Of a stretch of 44,665 bases of DNA, positions 35,945-43,418 are shown in pieces. The stretch is from Bordetella parapertussis. Lineage in GTDB: Bacteria; Pseudomonadota; Gammaproteobacteria; Burkholderiales; SG8-39. Within the stretch, counting starts at the first letter, position 1; each line of letters opens with the position of its first letter. A program made the position numbers and the translations under genes. Under the pieces are notes generated by a model. That model had not been told where the DNA came from and searched no databases. It saw only the letters and a program-made list of their open reading frames with translations. The stretch is taken from contig CAMAXP010000037.1 of NCBI GenBank assembly GCA_945862265.1, positions 1-44,665 on the forward strand, in the 5' to 3' direction.

Positions 35945-36484
35945 TTACTTCTTGGCGGCAGGCTTCGCGCCGCCGGCAAGCGCCTCGATGACCTTGTCGG
36001 TGATGTCGACGCGCGGGCTGGCATACACCGCCTCGCGCATGATGATGTCGAACTTCTCCTGCTGGGCGACCTGGCGGATCACGCGGTCGGCCTGCTCCGA
36101 GACTTCCTGCATCGCGGTGTTGCGTCTTTCCTCGAGGTCCTCCTCGAAGCTGCGCTTCTTCTTCTGGAATTCCTGGTTCAGGTCGTTGAAGGCGCGCTCC
36201 TTCCTCTGCCGGTCGAGCTGCGCCATGGTGATGCCGTCGCGCTCGAGTTCCGCCTGCAGGCGCTGCAACTGGCTCGCCATACCGGCCAGCTCGCCTTCGC
36301 GCTTGGCGAATTCGGCCTTGATCCGTTCCTGCGCGCGCAGCGCGGGAACCGACTCGCTCAGGATGCGGTCCGGGTTCACGACCCCGATCCGGTTGAGGCC
36401 CGAGGTAGTCTGGGCGCAGGCAGGCGCGGCGGCGAACGAGAGCATCGCGGCGCAAGCCAGTGCGGTGAGTGTGGTCCTGTTCAT
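35945..36484 (-). CDS. Periplasmic OmpH/Skp-family chaperone
   Basis: The protein has 179 residues from the ATG at 36484. The signal peptide 'TALACAAMLSFAAAPACA' is probably cut after Ala24. 'IGVVNPDRILSESVPALRAQ' starts the OmpH domain, and the rest is a long basic coiled coil (~residues 55-140, with 'KERAFNDLNQEFQKKKRSFE') forming the Skp tentacles, ending with the Ala/Lys tail 'GGAKPAAKK'. It would escort outer-membrane proteins. It is not next to bamA or lpxD, so it is probably a second, free-standing copy. Confidence 0.9.
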   Translation of the reverse strand: MNRTTLTALACAAMLSFAAAPACAQTTSGLNRIGVVNPDRILSESVPALRAQERIKAEFAKREGELAGMASQLQRLQAELERDGITMAQLDRQRKERAFNDLNQEFQKKKRSFEEDLEERRNTAMQEVSEQADRVIRQVAQQEKFDIIMREAVYASPRVDITDKVIEALAGGAKPAAKK

Positions 36485-36559
36485 CTGGGGATTCCCCTTG
36501 GAGTAACCCCGGATTGTACGCAATGCCGGGTACCGCCCGCCAATCAGGCGGAACACCGA

Positions 36560-36590
36560 CCGAAAATCGGGGTCAGACCCGGGTTTTCGG
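36560..36590. repeat. 31-nt near-perfect palindrome between ompH and prc
   Basis: Two 14-nt arms around CAG: the arms begin/end CCGAAAA/TTTTCGG and meet at GGGT-CAG-ACCC, with 12 of 14 positions paired. It lies between the divergent ompH and prc genes, about 50 bp before the prc start. It could be a REP/RAYT-type repeat (GGGTCAGACCC cores recur in such elements) or an operator. Only one copy is present in this window. Confidence 0.5.
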
Positions 36591-36641
36591 GGGATTGCCG
36601 TGCCCGGGATTACGTACACTACGGGCCTCAAGGGAGAGCGT

Positions 36642-38753
36642 GTGAACAGGAAACCGTACTGGATCGCCTTTTTGCTGGCCTGGGCCGCGTGCCTTGTGCC
36701 GCTGGTTGCGCCCGCGCAACCGGTCGCGGAACTCAAGGCGGCGCCGCAGGAGGCGCGCGCGGCACGCATTGCCGCCGAGCTGCTGTCCCGCTTCCATTAC
36801 GCCCCGGTGCCGCTTGACGACGCGCTCTCAGGCAAGGTGTTCGACCGGTACCTGAAGTCGCTGGACGGCGAGAAGCTGGTCTTCGTGCAGTCGGACGTGG
36901 ATTCGATGATGGTATTCCGGACGCGCCTCGACGACGCGATCCTGAAGGAAGACCTCGCCCTCCCGTTCGCCATGTTCAACCTCTACCTGCGCCGCGTGGG
37001 CGAGCGTTTCGGGTATGCGCGAAGCCTCCTTGCGAAGGGATTCGACTTCCGCGCGGACGAGACCTACCAGGTGCTGCGCGACAAGGCGGCCTGGCCGAAA
37101 GACGAGGCCGAGGCAAGGGACCTCTGGAGGAAGCGGGTCAAGAACGACTGGTTGCGGTTGAAACTGTCCGGCAAGGACGACCGCAGCATCGTCGAGGTGC
37201 TCGACAAGCGCTACGACACCTTCGTCAAGCGCATCAGCCGCATCCGCGCCGCCGACGCCTTCCAGCAGTTCATGAACGCCTATACGACCGCCATCGAGCC
37301 GCACACCAGCTACCTCGGGCCGCGGGCGGCGGGCGAGTTCGATATCTCGATGCGGTTGTCGCTGGTCGGCATCGGGGCGTCCCTGGCGGAGGTGGACGAT
37401 TACATCACCATCCGCGAGCTGATCGCCGGCGGGCCGGCGATCGCGTCCGGCCTGCTCAAGCCCGGCGACCGCATCGTTGGCGTTGCGCAGGGCGCCGACG
37501 GGGCCATGACCGACATCCTCGGCTGGCGGGTGGACGATGCGGTGGTCCTGATCCGCGGCGCGGCCGACTCGGTGGTGCGCCTCGATGTGCTGCCGGCCGA
37601 CAGTGGCCCCGACGGCAAGCACCGTGTGGTGGCACTGGTGAGGAAGAAGATCGCCCTCGAGGCGCAGGCTGCGCGTTCCGAGGTCCGCACGGTGAACGAC
37701 GGCAAGGCCACGCGCCGGATCGGCGTGATCACGCTGCCCATTTTCTACGAGGACTTCGCCGGGCGCCGGGTCGGCTCGCCGGACTACCGCAGCGCTTCGC
37801 GCGACGTGGCGCGCCTGCTGGAGCGGCTGCGCAAGGACAAGGTGGACGGCCTGCTCGTGGACCTGCGCAACAACGGCGGCGGGTCGCTCAACGAGGCCAT
37901 CGCGCTGACCGGCATGTTCATCGACAAGGGGCCGGTGGTGCAGCAGCGCGGCGCCAAGGGCGAGGTGTCGGTGGGTGTGGACGACCAGCCCGGGGTCGCG
38001 TGGGACGGGCCCCTCGGCGTGCTGATCAATCGCGCTTCGGCCTCGGCCTCGGAGATCTTTGCGGCGGCCATCCAGGACTACGGCCGCGGCGTGATCATGG
38101 GCGAACCGAGCTTCGGCAAGGGCACCGTGCAGAACCTGGTCGACATGGACCGCATGGCCGGCAGCCAGAAGCCCCAGTTCGGCGAGCTGAAGATGACCAT
38201 CGCGCAGTTCTTCCGCATCAACGGCGGCACCACGCAGTTGCGCGGCGTGGCGCCCGACATCGTCTTCCCCGGGATCTTCGACGAGCAGAGCGTTGGCGAA
38301 TCGAGCTTCGACAATGCGCTGCCATGGGTGCAGATACGTCCTGCCACGTACGCCGCGGCCGGCGACCTCAAGGGCCTCATGCCGCTGCTCCGGCTGTTGC
38401 ACGAAACGCGTTCCAAGGCCGACAAGGACTACGCGATGCTCCTCGAGGACATCGCCGAAGGGCGGAGCCAGCGCGCGAAGAACATGGTGTCGCTGAACGA
38501 ATCGGTGCGGCGCACGGAACAGACGCTGCGCGATGCGCGCCTTGCCTCCCGGCAGGGCAATCGCGATGACGGCCTGCAGCCGAACGAACGCAACATCGTT
38601 GCACAGCTGGCGGCGGAGAAGGCCGCAAAGGAAGCGAAGGACGTGCTGCTGGACGCGGCGGTCCGCGTCGTGAGCGACACGGTCACCGTGCTGAAGACCG
38701 ACGCGGCGCTCGCGGCCCGGGCGCGTCCCGGGTCGGTGGTGGCGCCCGACTAG
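36642..38753 (+). CDS. prc: C-terminal processing (tail-specific) protease Prc, S41 family
   Basis: The protein has 703 residues from GTG 36642, which has an AGGGAGAG SD and is followed directly by a signal peptide ('VNRKPYWIAFLLAWAACLVP'). The N-terminal Tsp domain is 'LSRFHYAPVPLDDALSGKVF', a PDZ-like part is at ~230-320 ('ITIRELIAGGPAIASGLLKP'), and the protease domain holds catalytic Ser468 in 'RASASASEIF' and Lys493 in 'GEPSFGKGTVQ', 25 residues apart as in E. coli Tsp. 'FINALE'-type C-terminal DUF3340 follows. It degrades or trims periplasmic proteins and lipoproteins. The stop lies 1 bp from the stop of the convergent small gene. Confidence 0.93.
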   Translation: MNRKPYWIAFLLAWAACLVPLVAPAQPVAELKAAPQEARAARIAAELLSRFHYAPVPLDDALSGKVFDRYLKSLDGEKLVFVQSDVDSMMVFRTRLDDAILKEDLALPFAMFNLYLRRVGERFGYARSLLAKGFDFRADETYQVLRDKAAWPKDEAEARDLWRKRVKNDWLRLKLSGKDDRSIVEVLDKRYDTFVKRISRIRAADAFQQFMNAYTTAIEPHTSYLGPRAAGEFDISMRLSLVGIGASLAEVDDYITIRELIAGGPAIASGLLKPGDRIVGVAQGADGAMTDILGWRVDDAVVLIRGAADSVVRLDVLPADSGPDGKHRVVALVRKKIALEAQAARSEVRTVNDGKATRRIGVITLPIFYEDFAGRRVGSPDYRSASRDVARLLERLRKDKVDGLLVDLRNNGGGSLNEAIALTGMFIDKGPVVQQRGAKGEVSVGVDDQPGVAWDGPLGVLINRASASASEIFAAAIQDYGRGVIMGEPSFGKGTVQNLVDMDRMAGSQKPQFGELKMTIAQFFRINGGTTQLRGVAPDIVFPGIFDEQSVGESSFDNALPWVQIRPATYAAAGDLKGLMPLLRLLHETRSKADKDYAMLLEDIAEGRSQRAKNMVSLNESVRRTEQTLRDARLASRQGNRDDGLQPNERNIVAQLAAEKAAKEAKDVLLDAAVRVVSDTVTVLKTDAALAARARPGSVVAPD

Positions 38754-38754
38754 G

Positions 38755-38991
38755 CTAGCGCCGCCCTTCCGCGAAGAACAAGTCGATTTCGCGGAAGAGC
38801 ATCATCCGGTTCTTCTCGGTCAGCACCACGTGCGTGCCGTCACCGATCACGACCAGTTTCTTTGATGGCGCATTGGTGAGGAGCGGCAAGAGCGCCTGCG
38901 CCATGTAGGTGTCTGCGGCGGGGGCCAGGCAGGACCACAAGACTGCGCAGGTCCCGAGGAACCGGATTGCCTTTCGTGACGGACCGCCCAT
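38755..38991 (-). pseudogene. Alpha/beta hydrolase remnant: signal peptide joined to C-terminal segment
   Basis: 78 codons from an ATG at 38991 with a strong SD (GGGAGG). The N-terminus 'AIRFLGTCAVLWSCLAPAAD' is a signal peptide. From ~residue 28 the sequence 'MAQALLPLLTNAPSKKLVVI' then 'GDGTHVVLTEKNRMMLFREI' is the end of an alpha/beta hydrolase, with the catalytic His in GDGTH. The nucleophile and the ~200 residues between are missing, and the frame is kept across the junction. It is either an internal deletion pseudogene or an assembly collapse; an expressed small exported protein cannot be excluded. Confidence 0.6.
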
Positions 38992-39046
38992 GGAGCCTCC
39001 CTTAAGTGAACTGCAGGCGACATGAACCAAGCAATCGCCGGGCCGG

Positions 39047-39092
39047 TTGTCGGTACTCAGAAACGAGTGTGATACAATTTTATAAACTTGTA
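39047..39092 (+). promoter_or_regulatory. Promoter and operator of the RHH-PIN pair
   Basis: TTGTCG (39047-39052) is followed 17 bp later by TGATAC, with TACAAT and TATAAA close by in an AT-rich patch. TACAA (39073-39077) and TTGTA (39088-39092) form an inverted repeat over the presumed -10, where a ribbon-helix-helix antitoxin would repress. Confidence 0.4.
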
Positions 39093-39107
39093 ATACGCGG
39101 CCTGTCC

Positions 39108-39362
39108 ATGTCTCGCACCGTCAACGCTCGCATCTCCCCGCGCCTCGAACAAAGGCTCGCCGAATACTGCGCCAAGCGCGGTGTGACGCGCTCGGACGCG
39201 GTGGTGCGTGCCCTCGACCAGTACCTCGATGCCTCGGCGGAGGGCGTCAGCGCCTGGGCGCTCGCGATCGACCTGGTGCCTGAGTCGGGCGCGGACGCCC
39301 TGCAGTCGGACAACGCGCGCGCCCTCGCGCGCAAGGCGATGCGTGGCACGCGCTCTCGTTGA
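39108..39362 (+). CDS. Ribbon-helix-helix antitoxin (CopG/VapB-like)
   Basis: The protein has 84 residues from the ATG at 39108. The N-terminal 'SRTVNARISPRLEQRLAEYC' forms the RHH strand and first helix, and 'AKRGVTRSDAVVRALDQYLD' the second helix. The remainder, 'LVPESGADALQSDNARALAR', is the toxin-binding tail. It would bind DNA as a dimer at the AT-rich inverted repeat upstream and hold the PIN toxin. It overlaps the toxin gene by 20 bp. Confidence 0.87.
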   Translation: MSRTVNARISPRLEQRLAEYCAKRGVTRSDAVVRALDQYLDASAEGVSAWALAIDLVPESGADALQSDNARALARKAMRGTRSR

Positions 39363-39759
39363 TACGGGGGCGCTGGTAGCGCTGTTCAACCGTTCGGACA
39401 GGCACCACGCCGCTGCAGCAGCGTGGTTTGCTTCGGTGCGTGGAGGCCTGTTGACCACGGAGGCCGTCATAACAGAGATCGCCTACGTCCTCGCCGCCAG
39501 TCCCGCGCACCAGAGGGCGGCATTGCGCTGGGTGCAGCGGGCGCGTGCCGCCGGCCTGCTGGAGGTGGAGGCCGTGGCCGACCATGAGGTGCTGGCCGTG
39601 ATCCTCGAGCGGTATGCCGGCCTGCCTTGCGACTACGCAGATGCGACGCTGATTGCGCTGGCGGAGAAGACGGGAGTGGCGGCGATCGCCACCATCGACC
39701 AGCGCGATTTCTCGGTGTACCGGATCAAGGGGCGCAAGCGCTTCCGGATCCTGCTGTAG
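39343..39759 (+). CDS. PIN-domain ribonuclease toxin (VapC-like)
   Basis: The protein has 138 residues from GTG 39343. The PIN fold carries its acidic metal-binding residues: Asp7 in 'RALVDTGALVALFNRSD', Glu in 'LTTEAVITEIAYVL', and Asp residues in 'LPCDYADATLIALAEKTG' and 'IATIDQRDFSVYR'. VapC toxins cut specific tRNAs or rRNA. It is probably translated by coupling to the antitoxin, since the start lies 20 bp inside it and has only a weak SD. It is convergent with the SBP gene, 1 bp apart. Confidence 0.9.
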   Translation: MARALVDTGALVALFNRSDRHHAAAAAWFASVRGGLLTTEAVITEIAYVLAASPAHQRAALRWVQRARAAGLLEVEAVADHEVLAVILERYAGLPCDYADATLIALAEKTGVAAIATIDQRDFSVYRIKGRKRFRILL

Positions 39760-39760
39760 T

Positions 39761-40561
39761 TCAGGGCTTCTTCGGCGCCACCGCCGCCAGCCCCTTCACC
39801 CGGTTCTTCTCGATCGAACGCGCGATGAAGCCGGAGGCCACCATCTCGTCCACGAACGCCTTGAGGTAATCAGCGCCCGCGCCTGTGCGGCCGGCGCGCG
39901 GCGTGCCGAGGCCGTGGTTCACGGTCATGAAGTTGCCTTCGAGCAGCCGTGCATCGGGCATCTGGGGCAGGGTGTCGAGCAGGGCGGGCCGGAGTCCTCC
40001 CAGCGCGTCCGCGCCTTTTTTCGTGAAGAGCTCGACCGCCGCCGGGGTGCCTTTCGATTTGATGAGGGTGGCGTTCTTGATCGTCCGCGTGAGATACAAC
40101 TCGTAGCCCGCCTTGTCCGGCACGGAAATGCGGATGCCTGGGGCGTCGACCTCGGCGACCTTCGTGATCTTCGAGGTCTTCGGCACGGCGTAGGTCGCCT
40201 CGATCTCGGTCATCGGCGGGGAGAACGCGATCCTCGCGGCCCGCGCCTGCTCGATGGCGAGCGTTGTGACGTCCCAGGTGTTCCTGTCCACGGCGTCCGC
40301 CACTTCGCCCGGCGTCGGGTGGACGACGAACTCCAACGGTACACCGAGGCGTGTTGCCAGTTCCCTCATCAGGTCGACGCTGACGCCCTGCAGCTCGCCT
40401 TTTGCGTCTTTCGTCGTGAAGAGCGTGTTGCTCAGGTTCATGCCGCCACGGAGCTTGCCCGTCGGTGCGAGGTCCGCGCGGATCGCATCGGTGACTTGTG
40501 GTGCGGTGGCGCAGCCGGACGCCAATGCTGTTGCAATCGTGAGTGCCATGGCCTTGATCAT
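39761..40561 (-). CDS. Periplasmic amino acid-type solute-binding lipoprotein (SBP family 3)
   Basis: A 266-residue protein with lipoprotein signal 'MALTIATALASGC', lipidated at Cys17. It carries the family-3 solute-binding fold: 'GKLRGGMNLSNTLFTTKDAK', 'GVSVDLMRELATRLGVPLEF', 'WDVTTLAIEQARAARIAFSP' and 'VPKTSKITKVAEVDAPGIRI'. No permease or ATPase gene is next to it, so it is an orphan that may serve a distant transporter or be a sensor. A strong SD, GGAGGGGAG, precedes the ATG. Confidence 0.87.
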   Translation of the reverse strand: MIKAMALTIATALASGCATAPQVTDAIRADLAPTGKLRGGMNLSNTLFTTKDAKGELQGVSVDLMRELATRLGVPLEFVVHPTPGEVADAVDRNTWDVTTLAIEQARAARIAFSPPMTEIEATYAVPKTSKITKVAEVDAPGIRISVPDKAGYELYLTRTIKNATLIKSKGTPAAVELFTKKGADALGGLRPALLDTLPQMPDARLLEGNFMTVNHGLGTPRAGRTGAGADYLKAFVDEMVASGFIARSIEKNRVKGLAAVAPKKP

Positions 40562-40595
40562 CTCCCCTCCAGAGTGTGTGGCGGGAATGCTAGCA

Positions 40596-40613
40596 CCCGC
40601 GCGGCAGCGCGGG
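40596..40613. other. GC-rich hairpin upstream of the SBP gene
   Basis: CCCGCGC (40596-40602), GGCA, GCGCGGG (40607-40613): a perfect 7-bp stem in the presumed 5' leader of the SBP gene, 35 bp before its ATG. No U-tract on either strand, so an mRNA structure rather than a terminator is more likely. Confidence 0.3.
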
Positions 40614-40715
40614 CGACGGTCTTCATGGGTTTCTCGCGGGAGTGGTGTCTCAGGGTTTGTGGGACGATTCTACCCTCGGGTCTGAGCGCCCCAGGGATTG
40701 AGCAGGCGGATACGC

Positions 40716-40808
40716 ATGAAAACAAGTTGGAAAGGTAAAACCACGCGCGAGGGATATGGCTGGCCGGCGGTCGCCATGCATTGGCTGGTGCTGGTCCTGC
40801 TGTCGTGA
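40716..40808 (+). pseudogene. Cytochrome b561 N-terminal stub
   Basis: 30 codons from ATG 40716 to TGA 40806-40808. The product includes 'REGYGWPAVAMHWLVLVLL', which is the start of a cytochrome b561-type (YceJ-like) protein with the first heme-ligand His in 'AMHWL'. The remaining ~150 residues are absent, and the stop overlaps the next gene's GTG start as GTGA. So the head and the coupling junction survive but the body is gone. It could still be translated and couple the downstream reductase. Confidence 0.55.
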
Positions 40809-42028
40809 CTACCGCTTTCCTCCTTGCCTGCATCTTTACGGCGCTGCTTTTGCAGCTTGCCGCTGGAATCAGCTTTGCGGCATGGCGCAGGCGGGGTGCC
40901 GCCCGACGCGCCCCAGCCGTGATCCTGAACGATCCTCCGCCAAGCGGTTCCGGCGCCTGGCCGGGGTGGCGCGAGTTCCGCGTCGAGCATCGCGAATTCG
41001 AGGACGGCGCGCAGACGCAATGCTCGTTCTACCTGCAGCCCGTCGATGGCGCGCCCCTGCCACCGTACCTGCCCGGCCAATTTCTGACCTTTGCGTTGAA
41101 GATCGGGGAGCGCACGGTCACGCGCTGCTATTCGCTTTCGGACCGTCCGGATCCTGCGCGCTATCGCATCACGGTAAAACGCATTCCACCTCCGGCCGGC
41201 AGGCCGGAGGTGCCGGCAGGCCTGTCCTCCAACCACCTCCATGACCAGGTACTGGTCGGCAGCGTCCTGGCGGTCAAGGCGCCGGCGGGACAGTTCTGCA
41301 TCGACAGCACGCCGGAAGTGCCCGCAGTGTTCATTGCGGGAGGGATAGGAATTACGCCGGCGTTCAGCATGCTGCGCTGGTGCCTGGCCACGCAGCCAGG
41401 GCGCACGCTCCACTTGTACTACGGGGTCCGGTGCGGGGATGAGCAGGCTTTCAGGGCGCAGTTGGCGCAGCTCGCCGGCGCCCACCCGAACCTGCACCTG
41501 CACGTGGCCTACAGCCGCCCCACGGATCGCGACGTGTATGGACGCGACTATCACCACGAAGGGCACGTGGACCTGGATCTGCTGCGCGGAACCCTGCCCC
41601 ACGGACGTCACAGGTTCTATGTGTGCGGTCCCACTGCGATGATGGAAAGCCTGGTGCCCGCGCTGGCCGATTGGGGCGTGTCCAGGCAGGACATCCACTT
41701 CGAAGCGTTCGGCCCTGCATCGGTGCGCTTCGCACGCGGGATCGAATCCGAAAGCGCTCCTAGGCTTGACGCTTGCGTTGAGGTCCAGTTCCGCCGCTCG
41801 GGCCGCACGCTCGCATGGGAGGGCAGGGAGGAGTCGCTGCTCGAGTTCGCCGAACGGCACGGGCTGGAGGTCGATTCCGGTTGCCGTTCGGGCAGCTGCG
41901 GGACCTGCGAGACGAAGCTCCTGTCGGGAGAAGTCCGCTATGCACACACTCCGGACCACGTCGTTGCGCCGGGCCACTGCCTGCTGTGCGTGGGCAGCCC
42001 GGCGTCGGCACTGGTGCTGGAGGCATGA
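40805..42028 (+). CDS. Membrane-anchored NAD(P)H:FAD oxidoreductase with C-terminal [2Fe-2S] ferredoxin domain
   Basis: The protein has 407 residues from GTG 40805. A TM anchor (~residues 3-27) is followed by a ferredoxin-reductase FAD domain with 'RCYSLSDRP' (108-116), an NAD domain with 'GGIGITPAFSML' (180-191) and 'YVCGPTAMM' (273-281), and a plant-type ferredoxin with Cys361, Cys366, Cys369 and Cys396 ('CRSGSCGTCETKLLSGEV' to 'LLC'). Electrons would pass NAD(P)H to FAD to [2Fe-2S]. The order resembles Hcr-type reductases but with an added N-terminal helix. It couples by ATGA to the membrane cytochrome gene. Confidence 0.92.
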   Translation: MTTAFLLACIFTALLLQLAAGISFAAWRRRGAARRAPAVILNDPPPSGSGAWPGWREFRVEHREFEDGAQTQCSFYLQPVDGAPLPPYLPGQFLTFALKIGERTVTRCYSLSDRPDPARYRITVKRIPPPAGRPEVPAGLSSNHLHDQVLVGSVLAVKAPAGQFCIDSTPEVPAVFIAGGIGITPAFSMLRWCLATQPGRTLHLYYGVRCGDEQAFRAQLAQLAGAHPNLHLHVAYSRPTDRDVYGRDYHHEGHVDLDLLRGTLPHGRHRFYVCGPTAMMESLVPALADWGVSRQDIHFEAFGPASVRFARGIESESAPRLDACVEVQFRRSGRTLAWEGREESLLEFAERHGLEVDSGCRSGSCGTCETKLLSGEVRYAHTPDHVVAPGHCLLCVGSPASALVLEA

Positions 42029-42612
42029 ACGCAATGAAAGCCAGGCTGATCCGCCACGAGGTCCTCCCGTTCCTGCTCTCGATGTTTGCGCTGGTCGCGG
42101 CCGCGCTGGTCGCCGATGCCGTCCTGCAGTGGTACGACGCGGTATGGATCGGCCGCTATCTCGGGATTCCAGGCACGCTGCTGATCCTGGGATCTTTCGG
42201 GTTTTCGCTGCGCAAGAGGAAGCTCATCCGCGCCGGCCGGCCCGAAGGACTGCTGCGCCTGCATGAGCGCATGGCCTGGCTCGGTTCGCTCTTCGTGCTG
42301 GTGCATGCCGGTATCCATTTCAACGCCATCCTCGCCTGGCTCGCGGTCGGTGCGATGCTGGTCAACGTGGGCAGCGGGTTGACGGGGAAATTCCTGCTCG
42401 GCCGGTCCCGCGCGAGGATCGAGGCGACCCGCAAGCGGATGCTGGAGCAGGGGGTGGGCGAAGCTGAGCTCGAGGACCGCATGTACTGGGACAGCCTGAC
42501 GTTCGACGTCGTCAAGCAGTGGCGCACGGTGCATTTCCCGATCACGCTGGCTTTTGCGGTGCTTGCGCTCGCCCACATCATTGCGGTGTTCCTGTTCTGG
42601 GGCTGGAGGTGA
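42025..42612 (+). CDS. Cytochrome b-like membrane protein
   Basis: A 195-residue protein with about four to five TM segments (~13-33, 44-62, 83-120, 170-192). Histidines placed in or near helices could bind heme b: His80 ('LRLHERMAWL'), His94 and His98 ('LVHAGIHFNA'), His170 ('RTVHFPITLA') and His184 ('LAHIIAVFL'). I do not recognise a named family; it is broadly like ferric-reductase/cytochrome b-type proteins. It sits between the [2Fe-2S] reductase (ATGA) and the octaheme c (GTGA), so it probably carries electrons across the membrane. Its start has a GGAGG SD. Confidence 0.75.
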   Translation: MNAMKARLIRHEVLPFLLSMFALVAAALVADAVLQWYDAVWIGRYLGIPGTLLILGSFGFSLRKRKLIRAGRPEGLLRLHERMAWLGSLFVLVHAGIHFNAILAWLAVGAMLVNVGSGLTGKFLLGRSRARIEATRKRMLEQGVGEAELEDRMYWDSLTFDVVKQWRTVHFPITLAFAVLALAHIIAVFLFWGWR

Positions 42613-43337
42613 AGCGCGGCTGGCTGATGGCGCTGATCACGCTCAACCTGGCGGCCCTGGTGGCGCTCGTTTTCGCTTATCCCCACCTCATGGTGAGTCC
42701 GGGTGCCGTGATGCCCGCACACGCGGAGATCAACACCGACTGCTTTGCCTGCCATGCGCCATTGCGCGGAGCGGCCGCCGATCGCTGCATCAAGTGCCAC
42801 GCCTTGGCCGATATCGGCGTGCGCACGACCAAGGGGGCGCCTGTCGAGCGCAAGGCGGTGAAGGCCTCCTTCCACCAGCAACTGCTCGAGCAGGACTGCA
42901 TGGCCTGCCACAGCGACCACACGGGTCCGAGGCTCACCGAACGCAGAGGCAAGCGCTTCTCCCACCAGTTGCTCCGCGCCGATGTGCGCGAGCGCTGCGA
43001 GGCTTGCCACAAGCCGCCGGCCGACAGCCTGCATCGCCAGGTGACGGGCAACTGCGCGCAATGCCATCGGCAGGCCGGCTGGAAGCCCGCGACATTTGCG
43101 CACGACAAGCTGTTCCTGCTGGACGGTGACCACAACGCGAGTTGCGTGACCTGCCACGCCGGCAACGATTACAAGCGCTACACCTGCTATGGTTGCCACG
43201 AACACCAGCCGGACAAGATCCGCAGGAAGCACGAGAAGGAAGGCATCCGGGACTTCGAAAACTGCGTGAAGTGCCACCGCAGCGCGGAAGAGAAGGAAGG
43301 GCGCGAAGGCGGTCACGGAAATCGGGCACGGGATTGA
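42609..43337 (+). CDS. Membrane-anchored octaheme c-type cytochrome
   Basis: The protein has 242 residues from GTG 42609. One N-terminal TM helix/uncleaved signal anchor ('LITLNLAALVALVFAYPHLM') is followed by eight CXXCH heme motifs: CFACH 45, CIKCH 60, CMACH 97, CEACH 130, CAQCH 149, CVTCH 179, CYGCH 193 and CVKCH 219. Many further His residues can act as distal ligands. It is related to cytochrome c3/class III multihemes, with no enzyme signature (no nitrite or hydroxylamine reductase catalytic Lys/Tyr context), so electron transfer is the likely role. It is the last gene of the redox operon and ends in a charged low-complexity tail. Confidence 0.9.
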   Translation: MKRGWLMALITLNLAALVALVFAYPHLMVSPGAVMPAHAEINTDCFACHAPLRGAAADRCIKCHALADIGVRTTKGAPVERKAVKASFHQQLLEQDCMACHSDHTGPRLTERRGKRFSHQLLRADVRERCEACHKPPADSLHRQVTGNCAQCHRQAGWKPATFAHDKLFLLDGDHNASCVTCHAGNDYKRYTCYGCHEHQPDKIRRKHEKEGIRDFENCVKCHRSAEEKEGREGGHGNRARD

Positions 43338-43418
43338 ACGCCTTTCGCCGTCCATCGTGGGCGGGCTCGTGCCAGAATCGGGCGTCAAGGAAAAGCGAAC
43401 CCAAGCACAGGAAAGACC

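Noticed and set aside
40558..40626. 22-codon upstream ORF (MKTVARAAARVLAFPPHTLE...) ending in the SBP start
   Set aside because: Its stop overlaps the SBP ATG and could couple translation, but it has only a weak ribosome site and is rich in codons expected by chance. The SBP has its own strong SD.
42609..43337. Octaheme cytochrome as a nitrite, hydroxylamine or tetrathionate reductase
   Set aside because: All eight motifs are plain CXXCH. There is no CXXCK or catalytic-site context, and at 242 residues it is much shorter than those enzymes.
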